This document shows positions 49,487-58,374 of a stretch of DNA of 64,000 bases, piece after piece. The stretch spans positions 16,357 through 80,356 of the forward strand of contig JBEKBJ010000017.1 of NCBI GenBank assembly GCA_050015455.1, given 5' to 3'. A program made the translations under genes and the position numbers. Numbering within the stretch: position 1 is the stretch's first letter; each line of letters opens with the position of its first letter. Origin of the DNA: JAGDMS01 sp050015455 (GTDB taxonomy: Bacteria > Desulfobacterota > Binatia > HRBIN30). The notes under the pieces were generated by a model. It made no database searches. It had not been told where the DNA came from and saw only the letters and a program-made list of their open reading frames with translations.

Positions 49487-51271
49487 CTATTCCACTTGTA
49501 CGGGAACGCGCAGCGCCGCGCCACCTGATCTGCCCTTGGTGGGATCGACCGCCTGCGTCACAATGAGTTCCAACTGATACTCGCCGGGCCGGGTCGGCGC
49601 TTCGATCTCGGCGTTCAACGCGATCGACTCCCGCGGCCCCACGTTTCGCGGCAAGGGAATGAATCCTCCTTCGCCTTGTACGACGGCGTCTCGTGACCAC
49701 CAGCGGTACGTGATCCACACTTGGAGGTAGGCAAAATCACTGAAGGCGGGCCAGGCAAGGGCACCGCGGTTGGTGACCCAGAGGTGCAGCGTCCCCTTGC
49801 CTTGGCGGCGATAGCGGCGCGGAAGCGGATCGCTGGTGGTCAGCTCACCGGACAATTGTTCAGGGTCGAGCGCGTGGAGCAGCGCCGGTTCGGGGTGCAC
49901 CAGCGCCTGCCACAGCAGCGGAGCAAGGTCAAACGCGTGCCATCCGGCGCGTGCGGCGCGCAGGATCTGCGGATCACTCCAGTCCCACGCGCGCCACGAC
50001 GCCCTGTCGACCGAGCGCGGCAGCGCATTCCACGAGTTGTCGTCGCAGTACGCGCCAATAGCTTGCACCAGCAGGCCCCAAAACACGAGCGCCAATACCA
50101 GCGGCCGCCCTCGACCCGATTGCCACAAACGCTCCACTGCCGGGATGGCGCCCAAGGCGATCACCGGCAACGCGTCGGTGATGAAGCGCGGCCCGTAGCA
50201 GTGACCGCCCCACCATCCGATCCAAGCGCTGTACAGCAGCAGATACGCGGCCACTCCGAACGGCGCGTACGCCAGCCAGCGCGGCCCCGCACGGCCAGGG
50301 CGGCACAAGGTCGGGATGGCGAGCGCAGCGGCCGGGGTGTAGATGAAGAGGCCACGGTTCGGGCTCACCAGCAACCCGAGAAAACGGCCAATGGCAGGCC
50401 AGGCAAAGGTGCCGCGCTGGTAGCCTCCGGTGGCGATGTTCACCACGCGCAGGTTGTAAGCGAGGAGCAAGCCGGCGCCCAACACGGGCAGGCTCAAGAA
50501 CGGGATCAGCTGAGCGCGCCGCTCCCGCCACACGAATACCAGCGCGACGAGCGCGAACACGAGCATCGTCGGACGCGCCAACACGCCGAGCGCGGCGAAG
50601 GCACCGGCGGCCATTGCAGTGCGCCGCCGGACCGGCGCCATCAGACAGAAGCTCAGCCCCGCAAGTCCCAGCTCGGCCAAACCGTGCTGCCATAAAGCTT
50701 GGCTGCCGACCGTCCACGTACTGCTGGCGAGCCCGTAGGCCAAGGTGACCCCAACGGCCACTCTTGTCGAGGTCATGGCCGCGGCCGCGAGGAACACGAA
50801 AACGACTGACGCGGCCGCGATGGTTGCCGCAGCGATACGTTCCATAACTACCGAGGCCAAGCGGAAGCGTACGTCGTCATCATCGATATGGTGAGACTGC
50901 AGCCACCAGGTGACGGGTACATAGAGCGGTGTCACGATGATCGGCACACCAACTGGATAGCGCGACAGCCAGTGGCCGCTCGGGCTGCGGCGGAGGAAGT
51001 ACGGCTCCGGCTCGAGCCGCCGCAGCCAGGTGAATTCGTCCAGGTCGAGATTGCCCTGGCGCAAGATGCTGAACGGCAGCAGCCGTGCCGGAATCGAATC
51101 CCAAGCCCCTATGGGGCGCAGGTTGGTCAGATACAAGAGGAAGCAAGCGGCGCCCAGCACACACGCCGCACCCAGCCGATGTCCTCCGGCGGCCGGCGCG
51201 GATTTCGGTTCGGTACGCGCCGGCCGCGGGCGCGTGGGATGCGGCGCTGTGCGGGTTTTCCGGTGAGCCAT
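49487..51271 (-). CDS. Polytopic membrane protein, glycosyltransferase GT-C-like
   Basis: 594 residues with about ten to twelve hydrophobic segments in the first ~430 residues and a soluble beta-rich C-terminal domain of ~130 residues (TLHLWVTNRGALAW, GEYQLELIVTQAVDP). The first loop holds LTNLRPIGAWDSIPARLLPF and a later PYFLRRSPSGHWLSRYPVGV; acidic residues in the first periplasmic loop (GAWDSIP) fit the DxD/DxE-like site of GT-C glycosyltransferases or PMT-like proteins, but no exact family is recognised. It starts upstream of the ABC operon (15 bases from rbsA-like start), so the genes may be co-transcribed. Confidence 0.6.
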   Translation of the reverse strand: MAHRKTRTAPHPTRPRPARTEPKSAPAAGGHRLGAACVLGAACFLLYLTNLRPIGAWDSIPARLLPFSILRQGNLDLDEFTWLRRLEPEPYFLRRSPSGHWLSRYPVGVPIIVTPLYVPVTWWLQSHHIDDDDVRFRLASVVMERIAAATIAAASVVFVFLAAAAMTSTRVAVGVTLAYGLASSTWTVGSQALWQHGLAELGLAGLSFCLMAPVRRRTAMAAGAFAALGVLARPTMLVFALVALVFVWRERRAQLIPFLSLPVLGAGLLLAYNLRVVNIATGGYQRGTFAWPAIGRFLGLLVSPNRGLFIYTPAAALAIPTLCRPGRAGPRWLAYAPFGVAAYLLLYSAWIGWWGGHCYGPRFITDALPVIALGAIPAVERLWQSGRGRPLVLALVFWGLLVQAIGAYCDDNSWNALPRSVDRASWRAWDWSDPQILRAARAGWHAFDLAPLLWQALVHPEPALLHALDPEQLSGELTTSDPLPRRYRRQGKGTLHLWVTNRGALAWPAFSDFAYLQVWITYRWWSRDAVVQGEGGFIPLPRNVGPRESIALNAEIEAPTRPGEYQLELIVTQAVDPTKGRSGGAALRVPVQVE

Positions 51272-51371
51272 GATGGTTCAGCAGTCCTCGGATTCCGTCC
51301 GCAACCTACGCCGTTCTTGTACCGATGCACAACCCGATCAGCGGACTTAGAGAAGTCGTGGCCGGCGCTCC

Positions 51372-52091
51372 ATGAGCGCCCACGTACTCGAATCGCGAGA
51401 TGGTTTTCGGTATGTAGCCAGCGTGAGCATGCGAGCGCTGAACGAGATCGAGGCCAAGGCATTGCTGGCGGAAAGTGGGTTACCGGTGGCGCCGGCCGAA
51501 CTGGCACGTACGGCTGGCGAGGCGGCGCGGACAGCCGAGCGCATTGGCTTTCCGGCGGCGCTGAAGATCGTGTCACCCGACATCGTGCACAAGTCCGATG
51601 TGGGCGGCGTCAAGCTGGGACTGACATCGCCGCAGGAGGTGGTGGCCGCCTTCGAAGCGGTCATGGAGTCCGCCCGCGTGGCCGCGCCCGCCGCGCGCCT
51701 CGACGGCGTCGCGGTCCAACCCATGGCGCGCGCCGGCGGTGCCGAGGTGATCGTCGGGGTGAGCGTGGACGCGCAGTTCGGGCATGTGATCATGTGCGGC
51801 CTCGGCGGCGTACTGGTCGAGGTTTTGCAGGACGTGAGCTTCCGTCTCATTCCCCTGCAGCGGCGCGACGCCCGGCAGATGCTCTCGGAGTTGCGCGGCC
51901 GGCGTCTGCTCGAGGGCATGCGCGGCCGTCCAGCGGTGGATATGGAGGCGCTAGTGGAGCTGTTTCTGCAAGTATCCGGGCTGATCGAACGGCGGCCGGA
52001 CATCCGCGAGCTCGATCTCAACCCGGTGCTCGCGTATCCGGACGGCGTGCTCGCGGTGGACGCGCGCGTGCTTCTCGAGGAGCCGCCGTGA
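51372..52091 (+). CDS. ADP-forming acyl-CoA synthetase, beta (ATP-grasp) subunit
   Basis: 239 residues; an internal ATG at 51429 (MRALNEIEAKALL) is where family resemblance begins and may be the true start. ATP-grasp segments: AALKIVSPDIVHKSDVGGVK, GVAVQPMARAGGAEVIVGVS, GHVIMCGLGGVLVEVLQDVS and LDLNPVLAYPDG. With the next gene it forms a split version of the enzyme whose fused form is at 24104-26419. It would convert acyl-CoA, ADP and phosphate to the acid, CoA and ATP. Stop and next start overlap (GTGA). Confidence 0.88.
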   Translation: MSAHVLESRDGFRYVASVSMRALNEIEAKALLAESGLPVAPAELARTAGEAARTAERIGFPAALKIVSPDIVHKSDVGGVKLGLTSPQEVVAAFEAVMESARVAAPAARLDGVAVQPMARAGGAEVIVGVSVDAQFGHVIMCGLGGVLVEVLQDVSFRLIPLQRRDARQMLSELRGRRLLEGMRGRPAVDMEALVELFLQVSGLIERRPDIRELDLNPVLAYPDGVLAVDARVLLEEPP

Positions 52092-53527
52092 GCCGTTTCC
52101 ACGCGCAGCTCGATCGCGCCTTCAACGCCCGGGTGGTCGCCGTCGTCGGTGACAAGCGTCACAACGCCTTCATCTGGCTCCGGGGGTTGCGCAACTTTTC
52201 ACGCCAGCTCTACTCGGTGCAAATCGAGCCGAAGGAGGTGGCTGCGATCGAGGCCATGGGCGTGCGCAACGTGCGCAGCCTCTCCGAGATCCCCGAGCCC
52301 ATCGACTACGCCGTGCTGGTGGTGCCGCGCGCCGCGGTGCCGAGCGCGCTGCGAGACTGCGCGCGGCAGCAGGTCGGCGCGGTCACCGTATTCACCGCGG
52401 GATTCTCCGAGACCGGTGAAGTCGAGGGCATCCGCCTCGAGCAGGAGATCCTGGCGATTGCCCGGCAGGCCAATCTGTTGGTGATTGGACCTAACTGCAT
52501 GGGTGTGGCGAACCCACGGCTGGGGTTGTGCAACTTCCCCGGTGAAGCGTCCGGTCCCGAAGCCGCCGGACCGGTCGCCTTCATGGGCCAAAGCGGCACG
52601 CACACCATTACGTTTTGCATGCGCGCCCCCGCCGAGGGCGTCGGCATCAGCAAGGCGGTGAGTTTTGGAAACGCCCTGACGGCGGATGCCGCCGACTATC
52701 TCGATTACCTGCGCACGGATGATGAGACCAGCGTCATCTGCGCGTACATCGAGGGGGTGCGCGACGGGCGGCGGTTTTACGACGTGCTGCGGCAAACCAC
52801 CCCGACGAAGCCGGTCATTCTGTGGAAAGGTGGGGTCAGCGCCGCCGGACAGCGCGCCATCTTCTCGCACACGGCCGCCCTGGCAACGCCACAGGCAGTG
52901 TGGCAGGGCATGGTCCGGCAGGCCGGCGCCATCAGCGTCGAGTCGCAAGATGAGTTGCTGGACGTGGCGCGCACGCTGCTCGCGGGCAAGAGCGCGCACG
53001 GCTGGCGTGCCGGTCTGGTCGCCATGACCGGCGGCCCCTCGGTAGTGATGACCGACGTTTTCACGGAAACGGGACTCGAGGTGCCGCTGCTGGCAGACGC
53101 GTCCTACGCCAAGCTGGCGCAGTTTTTCCGCGTCGTCGGCGGCGGCCTGGGCAACCCGCTCGATGCCGGCAGCACGATCGCCATGGGTTTCGACGCGGAC
53201 AATTTGAAGCGTCTGCTCGAGGTCCTACACGACGACCCGGGCATCGACCTGATCGCCCTCGATCTTGGCGGCTCGATGTCACTCGATCGCTGGAACGACT
53301 ACCCGACAAAGGTCCAGCCCGTGTTCGACCTCCTTGCCGCCTTCGCGACGCGCTCACATAAGCCCTTCGCGGTGGTGCTGGAAGCCCCACACCGTCCCGT
53401 CGAGGTCGCGCAGCGGTGTGACGAGCTCCGCCGCGACGGCGTCCTGACCTTCGCCTCGCCTCAGCGCGCGGCGCGAGCGCTGCGCCGGGCCGTCGAGTAC
53501 TGGAGGTTTCGCGCCGGCGTCGAATGA
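52088..53527 (+). CDS. ADP-forming acyl-CoA synthetase, alpha (CoA-binding/ligase) subunit
   Basis: 479 residues from GTG 52088, overlapping the beta stop by four bases. Residues 1-~135 are the CoA-binding domain (VVAVVGDKRHNAFIWLRGL, then GPNCMGVANP). The ligase-CoA domains follow, with FMGQSGTHTITFCMRAPAEG and the phosphohistidine segment IFSHTAALATPQAVWQG. Gly-rich KAVSFGNALTADAADYLDYL is typical. Forms the heteromer with the preceding beta subunit. Substrate unknown; the neighbours CooC-like ATPase and EthD-like protein do not decide it. Confidence 0.9.
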   Translation: MSRFHAQLDRAFNARVVAVVGDKRHNAFIWLRGLRNFSRQLYSVQIEPKEVAAIEAMGVRNVRSLSEIPEPIDYAVLVVPRAAVPSALRDCARQQVGAVTVFTAGFSETGEVEGIRLEQEILAIARQANLLVIGPNCMGVANPRLGLCNFPGEASGPEAAGPVAFMGQSGTHTITFCMRAPAEGVGISKAVSFGNALTADAADYLDYLRTDDETSVICAYIEGVRDGRRFYDVLRQTTPTKPVILWKGGVSAAGQRAIFSHTAALATPQAVWQGMVRQAGAISVESQDELLDVARTLLAGKSAHGWRAGLVAMTGGPSVVMTDVFTETGLEVPLLADASYAKLAQFFRVVGGGLGNPLDAGSTIAMGFDADNLKRLLEVLHDDPGIDLIALDLGGSMSLDRWNDYPTKVQPVFDLLAAFATRSHKPFAVVLEAPHRPVEVAQRCDELRRDGVLTFASPQRAARALRRAVEYWRFRAGVE

Positions 53528-53654
53528 CGAGAGCACCCAGCGATCGAGTGCAGTCAGCATACCGCCGCCGCCGGTAACGACATCGAGCCCGATGAAGGCA
53601 ACGCGTCGGATCTCTTGTGAGTCGGTCATGAAATGCGGTTCTCCATTCCGTTTC

Positions 53655-54449
53655 TCACGACTGAGCCAGAATCCAGCTCTCCACGATTTCACCAACGGCG
53701 GACTGCGCCGGAGAGTCTGCTGGCAGCTCGATGATCGGTCTCGCCACCAGGTCATACTCGGCGATTCGCTGATCGTGCGGAATGAAACCGAAGACCTCGA
53801 TGCCGATCCTGGCCGCAGATTGCCGCAGCACGTCCTGATTGCCGATGACCCGATTGATCACCAGCCCCACCTTCTTACACTCGATGACCTTCTCGTCTTC
53901 GACCATGTGCTTGATCACCGCGGCGGTCTCGATCCCTCGTGACGTGGGATCGCTGACGATCAGCAAGGTGTCCAAGCGCCGGACGACTTGACGATTGATC
54001 TGCTCCAGACCGGCTTCGCCGTCGACTAGGATCATGTCGAAGCTTTCGGACAGCTTCTCGATGGCGCCGCGTAGAAGGCTGTTCACCGAGCAGTAGCAGC
54101 CTAAAGTTTCGGTGCGTCCCATGGCCAGCAGCGCGAATCGATCCGTTTCGTTCAGAGCCTCGAACACCATGTAGTCGAGTTTGGCAGCGAGCTCGGCCTT
54201 GGCGTCCGCTTGGCCTTGCTGCGCGGTCCGGATGATCTCTTCACGGATCTGCCCCATGGTGCAATGAGCTTTCGCGCCGAGAGCGCTCAGCTGACCCAGC
54301 GCCGGGTCGGCGTCGATGACCAGCAGCTTGCCCGCGCGTCCGCTGTCGGCGAGGGCGCGCGCCATCATGGCGGTAATGGCAGTCTTGCCGGCGCCGCCTT
54401 TGCCGCAGACGCTGACGATGCGGCTTCCGTTCGCGTGTGACTCAGACAT
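53655..54449 (-). CDS. CooC-like P-loop ATPase (MinD/ParA superfamily)
   Basis: 264 residues from ATG 54449; ATGs at 54461 and 54473 are alternatives. Deviant Walker A VCGKGGAGKTAITAMMARAL, switch region IDADPALGQLS, and the CooC-type CxC motif in ETLGCYCSVNSLL (about residue 118), followed by ILVDGEAGLEQINR. In CooC the CxC pair binds nickel at the dimer interface and the protein helps insert nickel into carbon monoxide dehydrogenase. No CODH is visible in the window, so it may serve another metalloenzyme or one outside the window. Confidence 0.82.
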   Translation of the reverse strand: MSESHANGSRIVSVCGKGGAGKTAITAMMARALADSGRAGKLLVIDADPALGQLSALGAKAHCTMGQIREEIIRTAQQGQADAKAELAAKLDYMVFEALNETDRFALLAMGRTETLGCYCSVNSLLRGAIEKLSESFDMILVDGEAGLEQINRQVVRRLDTLLIVSDPTSRGIETAAVIKHMVEDEKVIECKKVGLVINRVIGNQDVLRQSAARIGIEVFGFIPHDQRIAEYDLVARPIIELPADSPAQSAVGEIVESWILAQS

Positions 54450-54533
54450 TGATTTTTCCATCAGTTCAGCCATACACGGCGCCGTGCTGAAGTCCAGAAT
54501 GATCGGGCTTCCTTGCAGACACCATATCGCCCG

Positions 54534-54562
54534 GAGCTTGTCCTGAGCCGAGTCGAAGGGGT
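54534..54562 (+). repeat. Dispersed repeat, copy 4 of 4
   Basis: Reads gagcttgtcctgagccgagt then cgaaggggt. Lies in the divergent gap between the CooC-like gene (-) and the EthD-like gene (+). Same orientation and core as the copies at 5325, 28794 and 36842. Confidence 0.65.
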
Positions 54563-54740
54563 GACTCCCCGCCTCCCCGAACAGCGTTTGCGGCGCCGGC
54601 GTTGGGTAGCGCGCAGTTTCAAGCGCCGCGCGGCGACAGCGACCATCCGCGCCGAAGTCTTGTGCAAAGCCGACCTGGGGCACCGCATGCGGTGGGCAAG
54701 CGACAGCCATCATGGTACGGAGAGCAACTGCAGAGGAGGG

Positions 54741-55448
54741 ATGGAAAAACTAATCTACGTGGTGTGGAAACACGACGGGGCGCCGCCCCAGCGCTTCAGG
54801 CAGGAAATGCTCGGTGGCACCGCAAGACAGCTGATCGCCTTGGGAGCGCGTGGCCTGGCGGTGAGCCTGATCGATGAGCTGACCCTCCCAGGAACGCGGA
54901 TCACCCAAATGGCCGAGCCCATGGTGGGAATGGTTTCCATCTGGTTGGACACGACGCTCAGGCGCGGCCCCTTGGAGGCAGCCCTCGTGCGTGTAACCAA
55001 ACGGCTTGCGGGCTACTTGGTGGTCGAATCGGTTCCCATCGTCAACACCAAGCACGTAGTCTCGCCGGGGGAGCGCCTACCGGGGCTGTATAGTGTTGCC
55101 TTTCTCGAGAAGCCGAGTTTCCTCACGTACGACGCCTGGCTCGAACTGTGGCAGGGACACCATACGCAGGTGGCGATCGAGACGCAGAGCACCTTTCTCT
55201 ATGTCCAGAACGTCGTAGTGCGAGCGCTCACCAAAGAGGCGCCGCCCTGGGCCGCAATTGTCGAAGAGGCGTTTCCGGCGAAGGCCGCCATGGAGCCGAT
55301 GGTGTTCTACAACGCGGACTCGCCGCAGAAGCTTGCTGAGAATAAACAGCGGATGATGGAGAGCTGCGAGAAGTTCATCGACTTCACCCGCCTCGAATCA
55401 CATCCGATGAGCGCCTATTCCATCAAGCTAATGATGAATGCTGAATGA
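54741..55448 (+). CDS. EthD-like / dimeric alpha-beta barrel protein
   Basis: 235 residues from ATG 54741, directly after agaggaggg. Two ferredoxin-like half-repeats seem present: KLIYVVWKHDGAPPQRFRQE at the start and LYSVAFLEKPSFLTYDAWLE in the second half, with W..GHHTQVAIETQSTF the usual EthD His-bearing segment. EthD-type proteins are small accessory or isomerase-like proteins near aromatic or ether degradation genes. Full-length dimeric versions like this are less common. The function here is open. Confidence 0.65.
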   Translation: MEKLIYVVWKHDGAPPQRFRQEMLGGTARQLIALGARGLAVSLIDELTLPGTRITQMAEPMVGMVSIWLDTTLRRGPLEAALVRVTKRLAGYLVVESVPIVNTKHVVSPGERLPGLYSVAFLEKPSFLTYDAWLELWQGHHTQVAIETQSTFLYVQNVVVRALTKEAPPWAAIVEEAFPAKAAMEPMVFYNADSPQKLAENKQRMMESCEKFIDFTRLESHPMSAYSIKLMMNAE

Positions 55449-55519
55449 GGCTGCGCGAGAAAAGGGGACCCGGCAAGCTAGGCTTGGCGAATTCCGAAGC
55501 AGACGGCGCGTGAAGGGCG

Positions 55520-55879
55520 TCACGACCGGCGGCGTCGCACGAAAGAGCGCTCCACCGCGACGAGGCCGAACCCCAACTTGGTCAGCGCTTTCGGCAACGC
55601 GCCCAGCTCCGCCTCGACCCGCGCCACCTGCGCCGGGGTGAGCCGCTTCGGCCAGCGTAGTCGGATTTCGGCGATGGTCTTGCCTTCCAGCTCCGGCATG
55701 CGCCAGCGGCGCTGCGGCGCTCCGGCATCACGCCCGGCCGCCTTGGCCGGTGCGGCCCTGGCCGGCGCAGCCTTGGCCGGCGCAGCCTTGGCCGGCGTGG
55801 CGTCGCATTGGCTGCGGCGCGCTTCGGTACCGCCGAATAACGATCCTTGTCCTTCTATGGCCCGCGGCTTACGCACCAT
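55520..55879 (-). CDS. Small Ala/Lys/Pro-repeat protein
   Basis: 119 residues. An N-terminal SLFGG segment, then four AKAAP/ARAAP units encoded by 15-base tandem repeats (about 55736-55800), then a compact domain (MPELEGKTIAEIRLRWPKRL, TPAQVARVEAELGALPKALT) and a basic C-terminus. The repeat looks like a histone-H1-style or linker tail. No family recognised; DNA binding is possible but unproven. Next to the phosphatase gene by 12 bases on the same strand, so probably co-transcribed with it. Confidence 0.5.
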   Translation of the reverse strand: MVRKPRAIEGQGSLFGGTEARRSQCDATPAKAAPAKAAPARAAPAKAAGRDAGAPQRRWRMPELEGKTIAEIRLRWPKRLTPAQVARVEAELGALPKALTKLGFGLVAVERSFVRRRRS

Positions 55880-55891
55880 GGTCGGCCTGGT

Positions 55892-56674
55892 TTACAAACC
55901 TGATTGCCCGCATGGTGGCGAACGAAGCAGCTTCAGGATCTCGTCGTGCACCAAGCTGTTGGAGGCGATGGCGTCACCACCATAGATGGTTGCCGCCCCG
56001 GTGAAATCGGTAAACCGTCCACCGGCTTCTTCGATGATGATCTTGACTGCGGCAAGGTCCCACGGCTTCAAGTCCAGCTCCACCATGGCTTCGGCCTGCC
56101 CGCGGGCGACGAACGTATGGCCGAAGTAGTCGCCGAAGCCGCGCTGGCGGCCGGATGCCCATACCAACCGCTCGAGTCCATCCCAGCGGCCCGCCTTGCG
56201 GAAAATATCCAGGCCGCCGAAAACGACCGTGCCGTCCCGCAGCGCGCCGACGGAGGAGACCCGCAAGCGGCCGTTGCGATCGAACGCGCCGGTACCCTTT
56301 TGCGCGTACAGCAGCTCGTCGACCGCCGGCGCATAGATCACACCGGTTGTGACTTCGCCGTCTTCTTCCAGACCGATGAGGGCGGCGAAATACGGCACTC
56401 CGCGGATGAAGTTCTTGGTCCCGTCGATCGGGTCGATGATCCACCTAGGGCGCGCGCCGCCGCCGCGTTCCCCGAATTCCTCACCGACAATGCCGTAATC
56501 CGGGAAGCTCTGGCGCAGCACTTCGACGATGCGTTGCTCGCATTCGCGGTCGGCCTGAGTCACGGGAGAGCGGTCGTCTTTGTAGTCGACGGTCAAGCGC
56601 GTCCGGAAGTATCGCAGTGCGATCTCCCCGGCGGCCTGGGCGGCGGCGATGGCGACCTCGAGGCGCTTGTCCAT
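55892..56674 (-). CDS. Inositol-monophosphatase-family phosphatase (possible histidinol-phosphatase)
   Basis: 260 residues. Metal-site motifs are GEEFGERG, WIIDPIDGTKNFIRGVPYFA and LKPWDLAAVKIIIEEAGGRF, the IMPase signature with both Asp residues. The PYFAALIGL and GGDAIASNSLVHDEIL segments are like HisN/histidinol-phosphatase and other members with varied substrates. It dephosphorylates a sugar or inositol or histidinol phosphate in the cytoplasm, using magnesium. No his operon genes are present, so the substrate is undecided. Confidence 0.9.
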   Translation of the reverse strand: MDKRLEVAIAAAQAAGEIALRYFRTRLTVDYKDDRSPVTQADRECEQRIVEVLRQSFPDYGIVGEEFGERGGGARPRWIIDPIDGTKNFIRGVPYFAALIGLEEDGEVTTGVIYAPAVDELLYAQKGTGAFDRNGRLRVSSVGALRDGTVVFGGLDIFRKAGRWDGLERLVWASGRQRGFGDYFGHTFVARGQAEAMVELDLKPWDLAAVKIIIEEAGGRFTDFTGAATIYGGDAIASNSLVHDEILKLLRSPPCGQSGL

Positions 56675-56850
56675 GCGGCGACCTTACCGCGGATCGGCGG
56701 TGGTCGCCAGCGCGCACCACCGCCCCTCCCACAAGCCCCATCGTCGCCGCGCTCCAAGCCTGGGGTGTGTGACTGACGTGCGCTCCAACCCTGGCGCAGC
56801 GACAAGAGGGGATTGAGTTTTCCTGTGCTCTGTGACAAGTGCTGGGTTCA

Positions 56851-58374
56851 ATGCGCATTCGCCAGGTCTTGTTGACGATGCTTCCGCTCGTGTTCGTGTG
56901 GGCATGCAGCGGCGGCGGTAGCTCCAGCACTCCGTCGACTTTGTGGGAGAAGTTCCGGCATGACACCGGCAACAGTGGCGCAGCCCCCGGCGCCATCGCC
57001 ACCTTCGGCGTCACCAGCATCACACCGCGGTCGGTGCCCGTCGATGCTCCCACGCCGCCGGCTTTTCCCACCCCGTCACCGACACCCGGTGCCATCTCCT
57101 CATCGCCGGCTATCGCCGAAGACGGCACGGTTTACATCGGCTCAGAAGGCGGAACGCTGGCGGCCTTCGATGCGAACCTTAATCTGAAATGGCGCAAGAC
57201 AAGCTGCGAGGCGTGCCCGGCCGAAAGCCAAGCAACGCCCGGTCCGGCCGCACTCACACCGACCAGCACGCCCACGCCGCTCCCTCTAGGGTCGTTGATC
57301 TCCTCGCCCGCGGTATACACCCTCAACGGGCAGACGAGCATCTTCATCGGCTCGATTACCGGCTCCGTGTTTGCCTTTCAAGACAACGGGACCGGACAGC
57401 CAACGTGCAGCGCCTGCGCCCGGTGGCCCTTCGGCGCGACCCCGTCGCCGGGCCCGACGCCCGTCGTGCAGTTTCTGTCTTCGCCCAGCTTCACCACGGA
57501 CCCGGTGCTTTTGACCGTGAATGGCGTGTTCATCGGCGCGCAGATCGAGCTGTCGGACGGCCAGAGCGTCGGCAAGCTTTACGCCCTCAACAGCGACGGC
57601 TCCGTGAAATGGGAGTTTCCACGCCGGGGCCAATCCGACATCGGCCCAGTGACCTCGTCGCCGGCACTCGACGACACCAACAGCTGGTACTTCACTGCGG
57701 CCGACGGGTACCTGTATGCACTCACGTCGGACGGCAGTTTGAGGTGGAGAAGCGCCATCGGACTGGCGCCTGGAGCGACGTCCGGTCCGACTTTGCCCTT
57801 TGCTCCCGCCGTCCTGATCGCGGGCAATTACATCGTCAGCCCGACCGGAGAGGGCGATATTTTCGCCATCACGCCGGACCAATTCGTCTCGTTTCGGGTT
57901 GCGTCCGTCGACTCTGGCATAGGCTCGTCGCTGGCCTTCGGCGGCCAGGGGGTAGCGACGCCATCTCCGACGGCGGTGGTCGTGGCGACTGCCACACCGC
58001 CATCGGGGCCTACGCCGACCGAAACCGCTACACCAACCGCTGGAATCCCCTCCTTCGTATACGGGGTGACGCAATCGGGCCAAATTGTGGCATTCGACCC
58101 GGCGCTGCCGACGCCGACCGTCTTCCCGACCCCATCAGTGCCGGTCGCGGCGCCGGTGATTTCGTCGCCGGCGTTGTCCACCGATGGTTTTCTGGTTTTC
58201 GGCGATAGTGACGGGCAGCTACACGCGGTGAGCACGGCGGACGGGAGCGAACTAAGCGGATTCCCCATCCAACTCAGCGCTGCCGCGATTCGGTCCTCAC
58301 CGTCGATCGCGGGAAACGGGACGATATACGTCGGCGCCGACGACGGCATGATCTACGCGGTGGGCCTGCCATGA
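56851..58374 (+). CDS. PQQ-type beta-propeller lipoprotein A
   Basis: 507 residues from ATG 56851. Lipobox LVFVWACSGG at about residue 18, then a WEKFRHDTGNSG motif like that of BamB-type and related propellers. Repeats of the form GTVYIGSEGGTLAAFDANLN and GTIYVGADDGMIYAVGLP define PQQ-like blades; several are split by Pro-Thr-rich linkers (TPTPVFP type). The protein is likely tethered to the outer membrane or cell surface. It is translationally coupled to a paralogue downstream (ATGA). Confidence 0.83.
   Translation: MRIRQVLLTMLPLVFVWACSGGGSSSTPSTLWEKFRHDTGNSGAAPGAIATFGVTSITPRSVPVDAPTPPAFPTPSPTPGAISSSPAIAEDGTVYIGSEGGTLAAFDANLNLKWRKTSCEACPAESQATPGPAALTPTSTPTPLPLGSLISSPAVYTLNGQTSIFIGSITGSVFAFQDNGTGQPTCSACARWPFGATPSPGPTPVVQFLSSPSFTTDPVLLTVNGVFIGAQIELSDGQSVGKLYALNSDGSVKWEFPRRGQSDIGPVTSSPALDDTNSWYFTAADGYLYALTSDGSLRWRSAIGLAPGATSGPTLPFAPAVLIAGNYIVSPTGEGDIFAITPDQFVSFRVASVDSGIGSSLAFGGQGVATPSPTAVVVATATPPSGPTPTETATPTAGIPSFVYGVTQSGQIVAFDPALPTPTVFPTPSVPVAAPVISSPALSTDGFLVFGDSDGQLHAVSTADGSELSGFPIQLSAAAIRSSPSIAGNGTIYVGADDGMIYAVGLP

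Noticed and set aside
49487..51271. Naming the membrane protein a specific mannosyltransferase
   Set aside because: It has the general GT-C layout but no diagnostic motif that I can place, so only the broad class is given.
50888..53527. 879-codon plus-strand frame as one large protein
   Set aside because: The first two thirds are antisense to the membrane protein and overlap the beta-subunit gene in another frame; only the part from GTG 52088 shows family similarity.
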